Shown one piece after another: positions 37,601 to 46,300 of a stretch of DNA of 64,000 nucleotides. The DNA is from Lepisosteus oculatus (lineage: Eukaryota; Chordata; Actinopteri; Semionotiformes; Lepisosteidae): assembly GCF_040954835.1 (NCBI RefSeq), contig NC_090704.1, positions 15,154,001-15,218,000 on the forward strand, written 5' to 3'. The notes beneath the pieces were generated by a model, which saw only the letters and a program-made list of their open reading frames with translations, made no database searches and was not told the DNA's origin. The position numbers and the translations under genes were made by a program. Position 1 is the stretch's first letter, and the number at the start of each line of letters is the position of its first letter.

Positions 37601-38959
37601 AAAAATACGTTTCAGCACTAGACGCAGATTCACGTACCAGATCCCATTAACACTTTCAAATCCTGAACCACGTCCGTTAGCTTCCTCTCAACTCTTCTCA
37701 CACAACACAAATACAGGTTACAACCTATAACCCACTTGAACTCAAGAGGTAAAGCAACTACTGGCGGCCGGACACATCGGGTAACTTGGTCGTGGTGATC
37801 ATCAGTCTGAGTGCTGACCTCATTATGGGCAGCTGGTACTGTGCGACCCATACGACACGCTAGACGAGTGCACTGCGTCTCGGCTTCGCTACATTTAATA
37901 CAAAACAGCTACACAGCATAATCATAGTAACAGAGACGGATCTTTTGTTTCCTTCAGATATCGGGCCTAGCAATCTTTCATACGTCACGTCACAGACGGA
38001 TTTTACTGACCAAAACATCAATTGTTCCGTTTCCCGCTAACCTCCCCCACACAAGCATGTGTTATTCTTCCCTACCTATATGTACAAAACAGTTTTTAAA
38101 ATGTTACCCAAATGATATGGCAGATTCTCTTAAATAGGATACTGGTTCCCAACAGTGGGGCAAATTTTACAAAGCAAAATGACGAGCCGTTCAATTTATA
38201 ACAGTACAAAGAAACAAAAGATAGCGATATTGACATGGTTTTATTTTCACATCCGTATGGGCAGTCTTGGCACTGGAGTTGGTTTGATGTAATCTTAAAG
38301 ATTTCCTTCAAGGGCAAGGACAAAAAAACGTGCTTGTATTCTGGTTCTGGTTCAAAATATTTTTGCCTTATCATTCATCAGAGGCTAAACGAATTCTTGT
38401 ATACCTTAAATTTAGCTAACCAAGAGGTAAGGAAAGGATTGTTAAACAAACAAAAAAATTGCCAATCGAATTAGTCCTGGTAAGCTACGCAAATAACTCC
38501 TGAAAATGGCAGCGTTTAGTGAATATAATAAATTATAATATTTATAATAATTGTATATTACAATACATAAGCAGTAAAATTTTATTTACTTGCTTTTAAA
38601 TGAAAATGATTTGCATTTTGAACATAAAAGTCAACTTTAGCTATTAAAAATAGACAACGTTATTCAGCGTAGCTGCAGGTTCAGATACCCTCAACAATCC
38701 ATTTGGAGAGAAAAGACACTGATGACTAGAGAAGTCTACTTCACATGAACCACGCGGTCGCAGTTCTCGCAACGTGACCAGCCTGGCTCGTGTAGCAGCA
38801 ACAGACAATTTTAAAAAATGCTTCCTAAAAAACACACAAACATCAAATGCCAACCTTGCCGCTGGCAGTGCCCCCGGCGACGCCGATGAGAAAAGGCTGC
38901 CGGTTTACTTGCTCGTTTTCGCCTTGGTCCTCCAACTGTCTCTCACTGTCGCCAGCCAT
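17543..38959 (-). CDS. UCK2: UCK2, uridine-cytidine kinase 2, complete
   Basis: UCK2 phosphorylates uridine and cytidine to UMP and CMP, the rate-limiting step of pyrimidine salvage; it works as a cytosolic tetramer. Seven coding exons on the minus strand: 38855-38959, 26262-26421, 23460-23556, 21655-21797, 20693-20790, 18858-18906 and 17543-17679 (stop included), all GT-AG and in phase. They total 789 bases, giving 262 aa (human 261). Residues 1-20 are a variable acidic leader ([17 protein letters not shown]). The P-loop [12 protein letters not shown] spans the exon 1/2 junction; the Asp of SQDSFYRVL (residue 64 here) is the catalytic base region. [13 protein letters not shown] and [15 protein letters not shown] are kinase-family motifs. 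The C-terminal tail [12 protein letters not shown] is UCK2-specific and separates it from UCK1. Intron 1 is 12.4 kb. The gene is divergent from TMCO1, with 4.4 kb between start codons. Confidence 0.97.
18370..18545 (+). repeat. LINE 3'-end-like fragment in UCK2 intron 6
   Basis: Ends in AAAGGCTGGACAAGATCATC and AAAATGGGTTAAATGACTCA, a decayed match to the LINE 3' end also seen at 8330-8450. It lies between exons 6 and 7. Low information content. Confidence 0.35.
19619..19900 (-). repeat. Interspersed repeat with (AAT)n tail
   Basis: A run of about eleven AAT units at 19621-19655 is followed by TGCTTTATTAGCCCTATACA, GACAGACACACAGACAGGGA, TGGAGCAGTTGGGGTTAAGG, GCCCAACGGAGTAGGATTCC and CGGCAACCTTCCAGTCACAA, ending GAGCCACCACTCCGCCC. 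The right end reads on the minus strand as a tRNA-like SINE head, with the AAT run as its 3' tail. Confidence 0.65.
19985..20100. repeat. Foldback repeat family, decayed copy
   Basis: AAAGGAACAGGCAAAGGTTT and ATTCCATGCTGAAATAAAAA pair imperfectly with the later TTTTTCACATGGAATAAATC. Same family as 44500-44650, 56215-56310 and 62705-62820. Confidence 0.5.
22045..22960 (+). mobile_element. Decayed hAT (ZBED-like) DNA transposon in UCK2 intron 3
   Basis: It starts with a hAT-type terminal repeat, CAGTGCTTCTCAAAG, followed by TGGTACGCGTACCACAGGTG. An internal frame (22543-22818) reads [40 protein letters not shown] and [20 protein letters not shown], as in transposases of the ZBED5/SCAND3-like hAT group. 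The frame stops after LLVYVRV and continues out of frame (YVPGGLSVL..), so it is not functional. The right terminal repeat is not clear. It fills more than half of UCK2 intron 3. A second copy, in inverted orientation, is at 62835-64000. Confidence 0.75.
23800..23965 (+). repeat. LINE fragment in UCK2 intron 2
   Basis: TGGGAGTGTAGAACAAGATA, CCAGCCATCTTGCTCAAGAA and TTCTTTCAAGAAGAATGGCT parallel the C-terminal LINE fragment at 9100-9300. Decayed. Confidence 0.4.
27411..27500 (-). promoter_or_regulatory. Possible alternative UCK2 promoter / first exon with NRF1-like and YY1-like sites
   Basis: A CpG-dense patch 1 kb upstream of UCK2 exon 2. TGCGCACGCA at 27457-27466 resembles an NRF1 site and GCCGCCATATTG at 27469-27480 a YY1 site (CAATATGGCGGC on the coding strand). 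The YY1 ATG at 27474-27476 opens a frame [17 protein letters not shown]. The sequence GGGG|GTGTGG at 27426/27425 would be a phase-0 donor, compatible with exon 2. Such a product would lack the first half of the P-loop. Inference only. Confidence 0.3.
27845..28035 (-). pseudogene. LINE reverse transcriptase fragment
   Basis: The minus-strand frame contains [17 protein letters not shown] and [20 protein letters not shown], resembling the LINE RT block 'KTAIVTP.LKK ... NYRPIS..S...K..E'. No other RT parts are adjacent. It is a relic. Confidence 0.45.
29325..29700 (-). repeat. 5S-derived SINE family, 3' portion, in UCK2 intron 1
   Basis: Starts CCTTACAGTTATAAAGCACT, continues GACTCCCCTCCACCACCACC, GATGATGCGACAGCAGCC, GATGGGGATTATCAGGAGGC and GGGCCAGTTAACACCCCAAT, and extends through CACTGGGGCATTAGGAACCA with the A/GGGTGAGTGC segment. 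It is the most 5'-extended of the tail-bearing copies. Confidence 0.8.
35585..35880 (+). repeat. tRNA-derived SINE in UCK2 intron 1
   Basis: Same family as 9450-9690, better preserved: CGCTGGGGCCCTGGGTTAAA (box B region), GTGTGGAGTTTGTACGTTCT, TGGGTTTCCTCCCACAGTCC, AGGTTAATTGGCTTCTGGGA, TTGGCCCTGGTGTGAGTGTG and an end GAAGTGGTTAGAAAACAGAT with GGTGGATAA. Confidence 0.85.
35997..36242. mobile_element. Non-autonomous Tc1/mariner-type MITE
   Basis: Flanked by TA, with terminal inverted repeats CAGTGCAGTCC at the left (35999) and CACTGCACTG at the right (ending 36240). The left end continues GTAAGTATTCGGACAG, as in mariner-derived fish MITEs. About 246 bp long, with no transposase frame. Confidence 0.7.
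36337..36580 (-). repeat. Decayed tRNA-type SINE, inverted
   Basis: Segments such as GGTACAGGGTGCACCCTGAG, CAGCTCACTGCAAGGCATGT and GGGAGCACATGCAAGCTCAA follow, in order, the reverse complement of the tRNA-derived SINE body. Strongly diverged. Confidence 0.45.
36640..36945 (-). repeat. Decayed 5S-derived SINE 3' portion
   Basis: GGCAGCCATTATGTGCCAGA, TTTAGCCAGGATACCAATGT, CTTTAATGACCACACGGGCA and CACACTGGGGTATTAAACAG follow the order of the better copies (58779-59140, 29325-29700). Old copy. Confidence 0.5.
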
Positions 38960-40369
38960 GCTTGCACTGAAGCGAGCTGAGCTACTCAGAGGCGTTTAGC
39001 TCAGCCCAACGCTCCTCCTCTCCCGAGTCACCTTCTTTCGCCCAATAATTCAACGCCTGTGTGCGATACTGGATATGATCTCAGACTATCTTCCCAAAAT
39101 GAAAATCACACGGCGTCTGTGTCGAAGTCTGGATGTGCTCCAAGTCCACTTCCTACACAGACGTGCGTATAAGCGCATCTATGCGGACCAAACTAAACCC
39201 AGCAAACCAATCTAAACCTCCGTGTACCTCACTTTAATTACTTCAGGGGAGAAGGCACACTAGACGGGGGTTTGTCTGTCAGCTGGGCCTAATTGTTCAC
39301 TAATGGCCATGATTTAAAAGGAAGATAAAAATGCATGATGAAACGCAAATGTTTGCTTTTTTTATAGTGGAATACTAATTGAAATCACGGAAACACATAA
39401 AATCCGTTTAATTCCATCAGGGGTGAAATATGTAATTGTTGTACAAAAATAAATGGAGTGATTTTTCACAGATGGGACACCTTTTGTTTCACCTCTTCTG
39501 TGTAAAACTGCAGAAATTGGCCATGCTGTGAAATTGCAGCCAGGCCTTTCCTATATCTGCCCATTGCTCACTCAGACTGAACAGCTCTGGCTTGTCCTGT
39601 CGTACACTGAATCCTCAGACAGCTGAATGTCTCAGAACAGAGATGCTGAGCCCAGAGAGTCAGAAATGGGCAGCCAGGGAAACTACCAGAACTTTCTCAT
39701 CTGAATCATAACTGCAATAAAACAAAAAAAACACTTGAGCTGTAAGACTGACAGATTGTGAAACACGTTCATAAATGTTTTCTCCAATATGTGTGGGTCC
39801 TTCAGACAACAGACCTCTTTAATTCTCCCACAGTTATCTAATCTATATTTATCTTCATCATCTTTAGCATCTAGATACAAAATAAACATTTTAAGTAAAT
39901 GGACTCGGATTACATTTTCCAGTTGTGAACTGACACTAAAGAATTAGATAACTAATGTCATATCATTGTGCTGTACAGCACACAGATAAGTTATTAACAA
40001 AGGGTTTATAAATAGTGGATATTTTTTCCAAGATTATTCACTCCAGGTTGTATCAGTACATGTTCCATTTATTGAAAACATTAGAACAACATAAAATTAG
40101 AATGCAGTACTTGTAATGCAACCACTCTAAAGCACAAAGACTGACTCTTATGTGCATTTTAAGTTACATAGAATATGAAATGGAGATTCACTGTAATAAT
40201 CTCTTATGTTTGATACAGTGTATGGTGCTCTAATGTTCCATAATGGAGTTATATGTTTGTAATACATATTTGTAATTCAAAATAATGTAAATATCATAAT
40301 TGCATCTTAATCATAAACTGAATAAGTACTAAGCCTTCCACATATCCATGCAAATTTCAAATTTCAATC
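38960..40369. other. UCK2 upstream region
   Basis: Putative UCK2 promoter and upstream flank. An inverted CCAAT motif (CCCAATAATTC) lies about 85 bases upstream of the UCK2 start codon within a moderately GC-rich patch. Beyond 39200 the sequence is AT-rich with no gene seen. Confidence 0.4.
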
Positions 40370-41428
40370 CTCAGCTTTCATTTTTAAGCTGACAATACTC
40401 AAATATACATCCATACCAAACCTGACACTGATGTGGCTGTCTCTGTTCTATCTAATTGCACCTCTGACATACAAATTTGGATGACTCAAAACTTCCTTCA
40501 TCTTAACTGCGACAAGACTTGAGTCATGCTTATTTGTATCCCCCATCAACTTCGTAAAGCCAGTCCTGTAACCCTTTCTGTAGATGGCTCTGTACTTGAG
40601 CTTCAATCAAAATTGAAAAACCTTGGGGTTATATTCGATTCTGGCTTAACATTCGACCCATATGTGCAGCATACTGTCAAAACATCTTTTTTTCACCTTA
40701 GAAATATCACTAGACTACGCCCTATGCTATCATTAACTGTGGCTGAAAAGCTGATCAACACATTTGTATTCTCTCGAATTGACTACTGTAATGCTCTACT
40801 TGCTGGGGTATCTAAATCTACTCTGAACAAACTGCAGTATGTCCAAAATTCAGCAGCCAGAATCCTGACCAGGTCTAGTGCAAGTGTTCACATTACTCCT
40901 GTCGTGGAGTCCTTGCACTGGCTTCCGTCAGATTCTGTGTAGCCTTTAAAATCCTCATGCTCACCTATAAGGTGGCTTGGCACCTCAGTACCTGTCTGAA
41001 CTATTATTGCCCTACGCCCCACCTCACAACCTTTGCTCTTCTAATTCTGCTCTCCTTACTGTCCCCCAAGCCCGTCTACATTGTATGGGTGACAGGGCCT
41101 TCTCCTGTTATGCCCCCAAGCTCTGGAACTCTCTCCCCAAGGATATCAGAGAGTCACCTTCTCTAAACTCCTTCAAATCCAGACTCAAAACCCTCTTCTT
41201 CAGAAAAGCTTACTTAACTGGTTCCATTCTTCACCCCTCTGCTCTTCTTAGTACAAACATCCGCAGTCTCCTCTATATATTGTAATGGTGTCTTATCCTT
41301 AGTATTCTTCTTATGTATTGTTGTATTCTTCTTATTTATTGTTATTGTCATCCTGTAAAGCGCTTTGAGAAGCCACCTTTAAAGGCGCTATATAAAATAA
41401 AGTTATTATTATTATTATTATTATTATA
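40370..41428 (+). mobile_element. L2-like LINE, 3' fragment (copy 1)
   Basis: 5'-truncated LINE. It opens with a mutated RT catalytic box (FKADNTQIYI, where the family has YADDTQ), then DIQIWMTQNFLHLNCDKT, an ORF with LKNLGVIFDSGLTFD, SRIDYCNALLAGVSKSTLNK and LQYVQNSAARILTRSSASVH, and finally GDRAFSCYAPKLWNSLPKDI and SFKSRLKTLFFRKAY. In-frame stops and a frameshift near 40930 break it. The 3' end reads AGCGCTTTGAGAAGCCACCT, then CGCTATATAAAATAAAG and a (TTA)n run. About 95% identical by eye to the inverted copy at 52087-52970. Confidence 0.85.
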
Positions 41429-41542
41429 AATGCTGTATGTAGAAGCTTTAGCATCTAACAAAATCACAGATTTTCTTGTTGTCTGTTTACTACAATATCT
41501 TCAATTTTTCCTTGGGCTCAAGATCAGTGTTATCACTTTGTT

Positions 41543-41635
41543 GCCTAATCCTGTCAGATCTTAGAAGCCAAGCAAGACTGGATCTGGCCAGAACAGTTAG
41601 CAGTGTAGGTGGACCAGGAGGTGGCACTGTGGAAT
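41543..41635 (+). repeat. 5S rRNA-like SINE head
   Basis: GCCTAATCCTGTCAGATCTT and AGAAGCCAAGCA match the 5S rRNA internal promoter half, as at 7389. The body is lost; an inverted tRNA-type SINE begins immediately after. Confidence 0.6.
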
Positions 41636-41890
41636 ATCCATTCATCCATCATCCAATTCAGGGTCGCTGGAGAGCCGGACCCTAGCCCAGTAAGCAACGG
41701 GCACAAGGTGGGATGCAACTAGAATGGAATGCCAGGCACGCAGAGACATCAATTTGTCCAGAAAAAAATATTAGTATGTTTTTGGATTCTGGGAGGAAAC
41801 CAGAGCACCCAGAGGAAATCCATGTGAAAACATACCAACTCCATGTAGAACCTCAGGGTTCAATTCAACAGCAGAGGCATCACAGCACAA
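41636..41890 (-). repeat. tRNA-derived SINE, inverted
   Basis: ATCCATTCATCCATCATCCA, GGGTCGCTGGAGAGCCGGAC, CAACGGGCACAAGGTGGGAT, TTTTGGATTCTGGGAGGAAA, CAGAGCACCCAGAGGAAATC and CCTCAGGGTTCAATTCAACA are the reverse complement of the SINE at 35585-35880. Confidence 0.75.
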
Positions 41891-42084
41891 TTTTTTAAAA
41901 CAATGCTCCAGTGTTGAAGCAGCTGTCATCATTCCAAGGAGAACTAACCTAAGGTAATGACTATTTAGTTGTTAAAGATTCCATGGCAGTTGTAGTAAAC
42001 ATGGAGTGATAATATTTGCACAAAATGGCCTCCCAGAAGTGTTCATTTAACTCAATTGCTGGAGTAATTTCTCCACCTAATATG

Positions 42085-42480
42085 CTACGTGTTGGTTCTG
42101 TTTGTGTAAGTCTGTTTGTAAATTGCTGTGAGATGCTTTGAGATCAAAAGCACTATATAAATTAAAGGAATTGGTTATTATTCACTCTGTCAGAGAATGG
42201 CGCTTGTTGACAGTACAGGGTGTACATTCCACAGAGAGACAACCTTGTGTTGTTTATGGCTATATTGATGCTACAGTGCAAGAAATCACCCACAAATGTA
42301 AAACAAACTGTGATTAGGTGGCTACTACTGGTCTTCTGTAGCTCAGCCGACAAAACCTCTGTTGAGCAACACAGGCGACCCAGGTTTGAGACCATGCGGT
42401 AAAGGATGAACCTGGACAGGAGCAGCGAAGGCAGAAGCCCAAGAACCTGCATTCTGTACAATATTATTAATAATATGTAC
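42085..42480 (+). repeat. L2-like tail followed by a tRNA-like SINE head
   Basis: 42118-42182 (GCTGTGAGATGCTTTGAGAT, then AAAGCACTATATAAATTAAA) resembles an L2/SINE 3' tail. At 42331-42395, TAGCTCAGCCGA (box A-like) and GGTTTGAGACC (box B-like) have tRNA spacing (about 44 bases). It is followed by unrelated sequence and an AT-rich end with TATTATTAATAATATG. Probably a SINE, not a functional tRNA, as stems are not preserved. Confidence 0.4.
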
Positions 42481-43376
42481 TACTGAGTAACACACAACAC
42501 TAACTTCATTTATTCTCCAAACGCTCTCCTCCAGCCACCACCCTTTTCTTTTCTCTACTTAATGATGTCAAACTTACAGGTTTTGTATATGTAATTATAT
42601 ATTTAATGGTGAAAAAAATGTAGTTTAGCACAATATAGTTTATGTGTAGCATAGCTAAATATCATGAGATTACCTAAAGAACTTAATTATCCATCATTGT
42701 TTAATACTGGTTAGGAGTATAGTTATCTATAGCTTTGTAAAGAAACTAGTTTAATGCTTCCACTGACTTCTTTGTGCTTGATAACATTTCCAGTGGTATA
42801 ATTTTTCAAATGCCACAGGAAAGCCCAGAAGGATTTTTGGATGGTTTCTCAAATTAGAGCAGAGTTTCCCATTACTTTTCACTTTGATATCCTTCCAAGC
42901 TTTTATTTATTCGGGGCGTTTTGTATTTACTTTGTTATACACTTGCAGAGTACTCAGACGGAAAGAACGAGATATCCAAACATCGACAAGAACTATCAAG
43001 GACATAATATGATATCCTGTAATGCTTAAAAGAAACCCTGATAAAAGCTGTAAAAATAACAAAAAACAATTCTACTATAGAGTATGTTTCTCTTGGATTT
43101 TACTAGATACTGTACTCAAACCCTCCTACACCTTCACCTAGCCAAAGGACCAAATGGCAAACCCCAGCTACGTGTCTAATGCTATCCCACAATACATCTC
43201 TCCCAGCCAATCTACTTTTTTACGGTTAGACTCTGTAGTAGGTTTTCAGTGCTGACGAATCAATTTCAGATCTTTCTGCTTTAGTCACCTGAGGTCGAGG
43301 CGGTGATCATAAAATATAATATTGAGTACATTTGATCTAAATCAGATATAAGTATATCAAAACATATCTATCAAAC
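42481..43376 (+). other. TMCO1 upstream region
   Basis: AT-rich flank with the presumed TMCO1 promoter and 5' UTR near 43240-43376. No coding sequence seen. An in-frame TAA at 43338-43340 rules out a longer TMCO1 N-terminus from this exon. Confidence 0.45.
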
Positions 43377-46300
43377 ATGAGTACTATGTTTGCTGACACG
43401 ATTTTGATCGTGTTTATATCCGTTTGTACTGCTCTGTTGGCAGAAGGTGAGTAAAAAAATCATTTTTATTGTACTTGGCTAATTCTTGTTCAGAAACTCA
43501 CCTTAGTTACATCTCCCCCACCTTATTTTTGTGACATGTTAACTTTTGTTTCATGTCGTGTCTTTTTCTTGAATATGTTAGTTTGAGATTATTATCGTTC
43601 TACCACCGAGATACGTTTATTTTTAGCATAAATTTAAAAACGTGTTTATATTTCGACCAGTCTGGTACTTGGAGCTTTGCGATTGGTTAAACCTATTCCC
43701 AGACCGAAGCATTTGATTGCCGATATCTTCTTAGTCTGGTGGCTGCAACAATACTTACTTTCAAGGGCCTTTACTTATAGTATTTCGGTATAATATACTA
43801 GATTTTCTGTATCATTGTCGTCTGAAAATCTGGGACACGGGGACCACATCGAAAGTTATTGTGTGCTCAGAAGAACTATTGCTGTGGAGTAGTGTGGTTT
43901 TAGAAGTGGTTTTAATGTTGGCATGTGAGAAGAGCACTTCCTTGTGCAGATACAAAAACATCGAAAACAGTAAATAAACTAGCGGTATCAGTCAAAAGGT
44001 CCGAATTGGTAAAACCGAAAAGAGTTTAGTATCTGAGTTGAGTACTTCTGTCAAATGCATTTCACATTCATTTGCTCTTGTAATCGTTCTCATCATCTCT
44101 CCGAAACCTTGCTGAGTTTAATTGAAATGGACCAACAAATCTGTCACAAAAGGAATAAAGTGGGTCAAATTCAGTTTAAAATGATAAAAATATATTAAAG
44201 GTGGATATGAGATTTACCTGTTGTCTGAGCAATATTGTGACTATACAGTAGATAGAAAAAAGTGGGATCCAGGACAGACTTTGTGGGAGTCTCTTAATAA
44301 ATCTTTATGCCGTTTTGAAACCATGCCAGGATTTGTATCAGTATTTTAATTGGCAACGTTTTCAGAAATATTTAATGCTTCATGATCCTAAAATGCTTTT
44401 GTAGCTAAATCCTTAAAAATAGCTACACACATTATTTTTATTGAAAGACATAAGAATGACCAATAAACCAATCTATGCCCACAACAAAAAATGACTAATT
44501 AGTAAGCAAAGGAACAAGTGATAGGTTTATTTCATGCTGAAAAGAGAAGAAAGAAAACACAAGAAGGCTCCACGGCCGAAACATTGCGTTTTCCTTCTTC
44601 TCTTTTCAGCATGGAATAAACCTATCAGTTGTTCCTTTGCAGCCTACGCATGCTGATACAGCTACTCACCTTACTAATTAGTAGATGACTATAGTTTTCT
44701 GTCTAAAAAACAAGCTTACATTCGTATTTTTTCCCCCATTATCTTAGAAAGTAAGATTAAATGGATATGGATTTGTAGAAGTTGGAGTCTGATTTTTAAC
44801 ACCCTTAATATTGACCTATCAAGCACATAATCAGCATCAAATTATGAGTGTCCAAGCCTCTATAGCTGCATTTGCGGAAGCTGTTGCAATGTTTAAGACC
44901 TGGCCAAAATGTCAGACCACAGACTAGCTAACAAAGCTATTCAGGATAACGATTGGAGGTACTGAAACATCTCCAAGTGCATTGTTGTCATTCCAGTGCT
45001 GATAGAAACTCCATTACATTTAAAAACTACAAATGTCTTTTAGTAAGTGCTAACTGCCGCGGTGTCTGGACATTCTATTTCTGTGTTCTCCAAAGTAAGG
45101 CAAAGTGAGTTGCATAGGTGGGTGCCGTTGGATTTATTTAGGAGTATTCGCTTAACTAAATAAGTGGTTTGCTGAAGTTTAGTTGCTACTGCAATGTTAC
45201 GAACATTGTCTGAGTGTTATATACAGTGAAAAAGAACTGAAATGTGAGTGGAAACATACCAAAGTACAGATGAGCGTTTGTCTTATGTTTGTGGTGCATA
45301 GTTGAAGTTAAAATCTACAAAGCCGAGGGAATCTCATTCTGTATTGTCAATTTTTATCTTTTTATTTTTCCCACATTGACAGCAACAAAGCGCAGTCTTT
45401 GTATTCTAATATTCACAGTATATGTATTCTGCGTTAACAAAAGTCATTTGGTATGTTCAAGTTGCATGTTAAATTTGCCTCATACATGACCTTGTGGAAG
45501 GAAATTCAAGACTATACGTTGTATTCATGAAATGTTTAGATCATATCACCTTATTTTTGGTAAAGAATAAACAACCCTATATGGAACAATCTCAAAAAGA
45601 AGCATAGACATTCATTCATTCAGTAATCATCCTGGAAGAGACCTGTGACACTTCCAAGTGCTTTGTGTTGTTTTCATAATAGGAAACAAATAGGTGGTGT
45701 CTTGGCAAGGAAGTTAAAGTTCTAAGAAGATGGTCCTATGTATTTAATCCTGCCACACCCAGATGGTACAGTTTGTAAGATTTACAGTAGTTGTATACCA
45801 AAAAAATACATTACTTTCCTTCACGAAGAATGAGGCATTGCTGAATTAGAAATCTATTGCAAAATGTCAGGCTGTTCATAGAGAGATAGTGCAGAAACTT
45901 TTCAAAGCACTGGCGGGGGTAATCAGTACTCAGTTTCAGATGTTCTTAATTGAAACATGATATTATCTTGTTATCTTATTCTTAATCTTATACTTGATGT
46001 CGGCGATGCTGTACTGCATGTCTGGCTGGCATGATCGGACTGTGAATGGGTGAATTTAGATAGATATGCAGTAGAAGGATGGGGAATTAACTTGTCTAGA
46101 GCCATTTGGTTGTTGTGAATTGAGAAACATTTAGCTGGTCTGGTAATTCAATAATCTGTACTCTAGGTAGATTAGTTTTGAGTTAAAATAAATGCAGGCT
46201 TGTCGTCTCCTGGAGAGTGCTAAGCTGCCAGTGGTAAGGTACTAGATGCTCCATTAGGACACTATTGGGAACATTTGTTCCAGAGACACAACGTTTTGGC

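Larger units (their letters stand above)
26422..38854 (-). other. UCK2: UCK2 intron 1 (12.4 kb) overview
   Basis: A long first intron. Recognisable contents: a promoter-like CpG patch near 27411-27500, a LINE RT scrap near 27845, 5S-derived SINE parts at 29325-29700 and 36640-36945, a tRNA-type SINE at 35585-35880, a mariner-type MITE at 35997-36242 and a decayed SINE at 36337-36580. The stretch 30000-35550 shows no recognisable gene or strong repeat apart from short chance ORFs; 31100-31520 is somewhat GC-richer. Confidence 0.6.

Noticed and set aside
42331-42400. Possible tRNA gene
   Set aside because: Box A and B are present, but acceptor and anticodon stems do not pair convincingly; more likely a SINE head.
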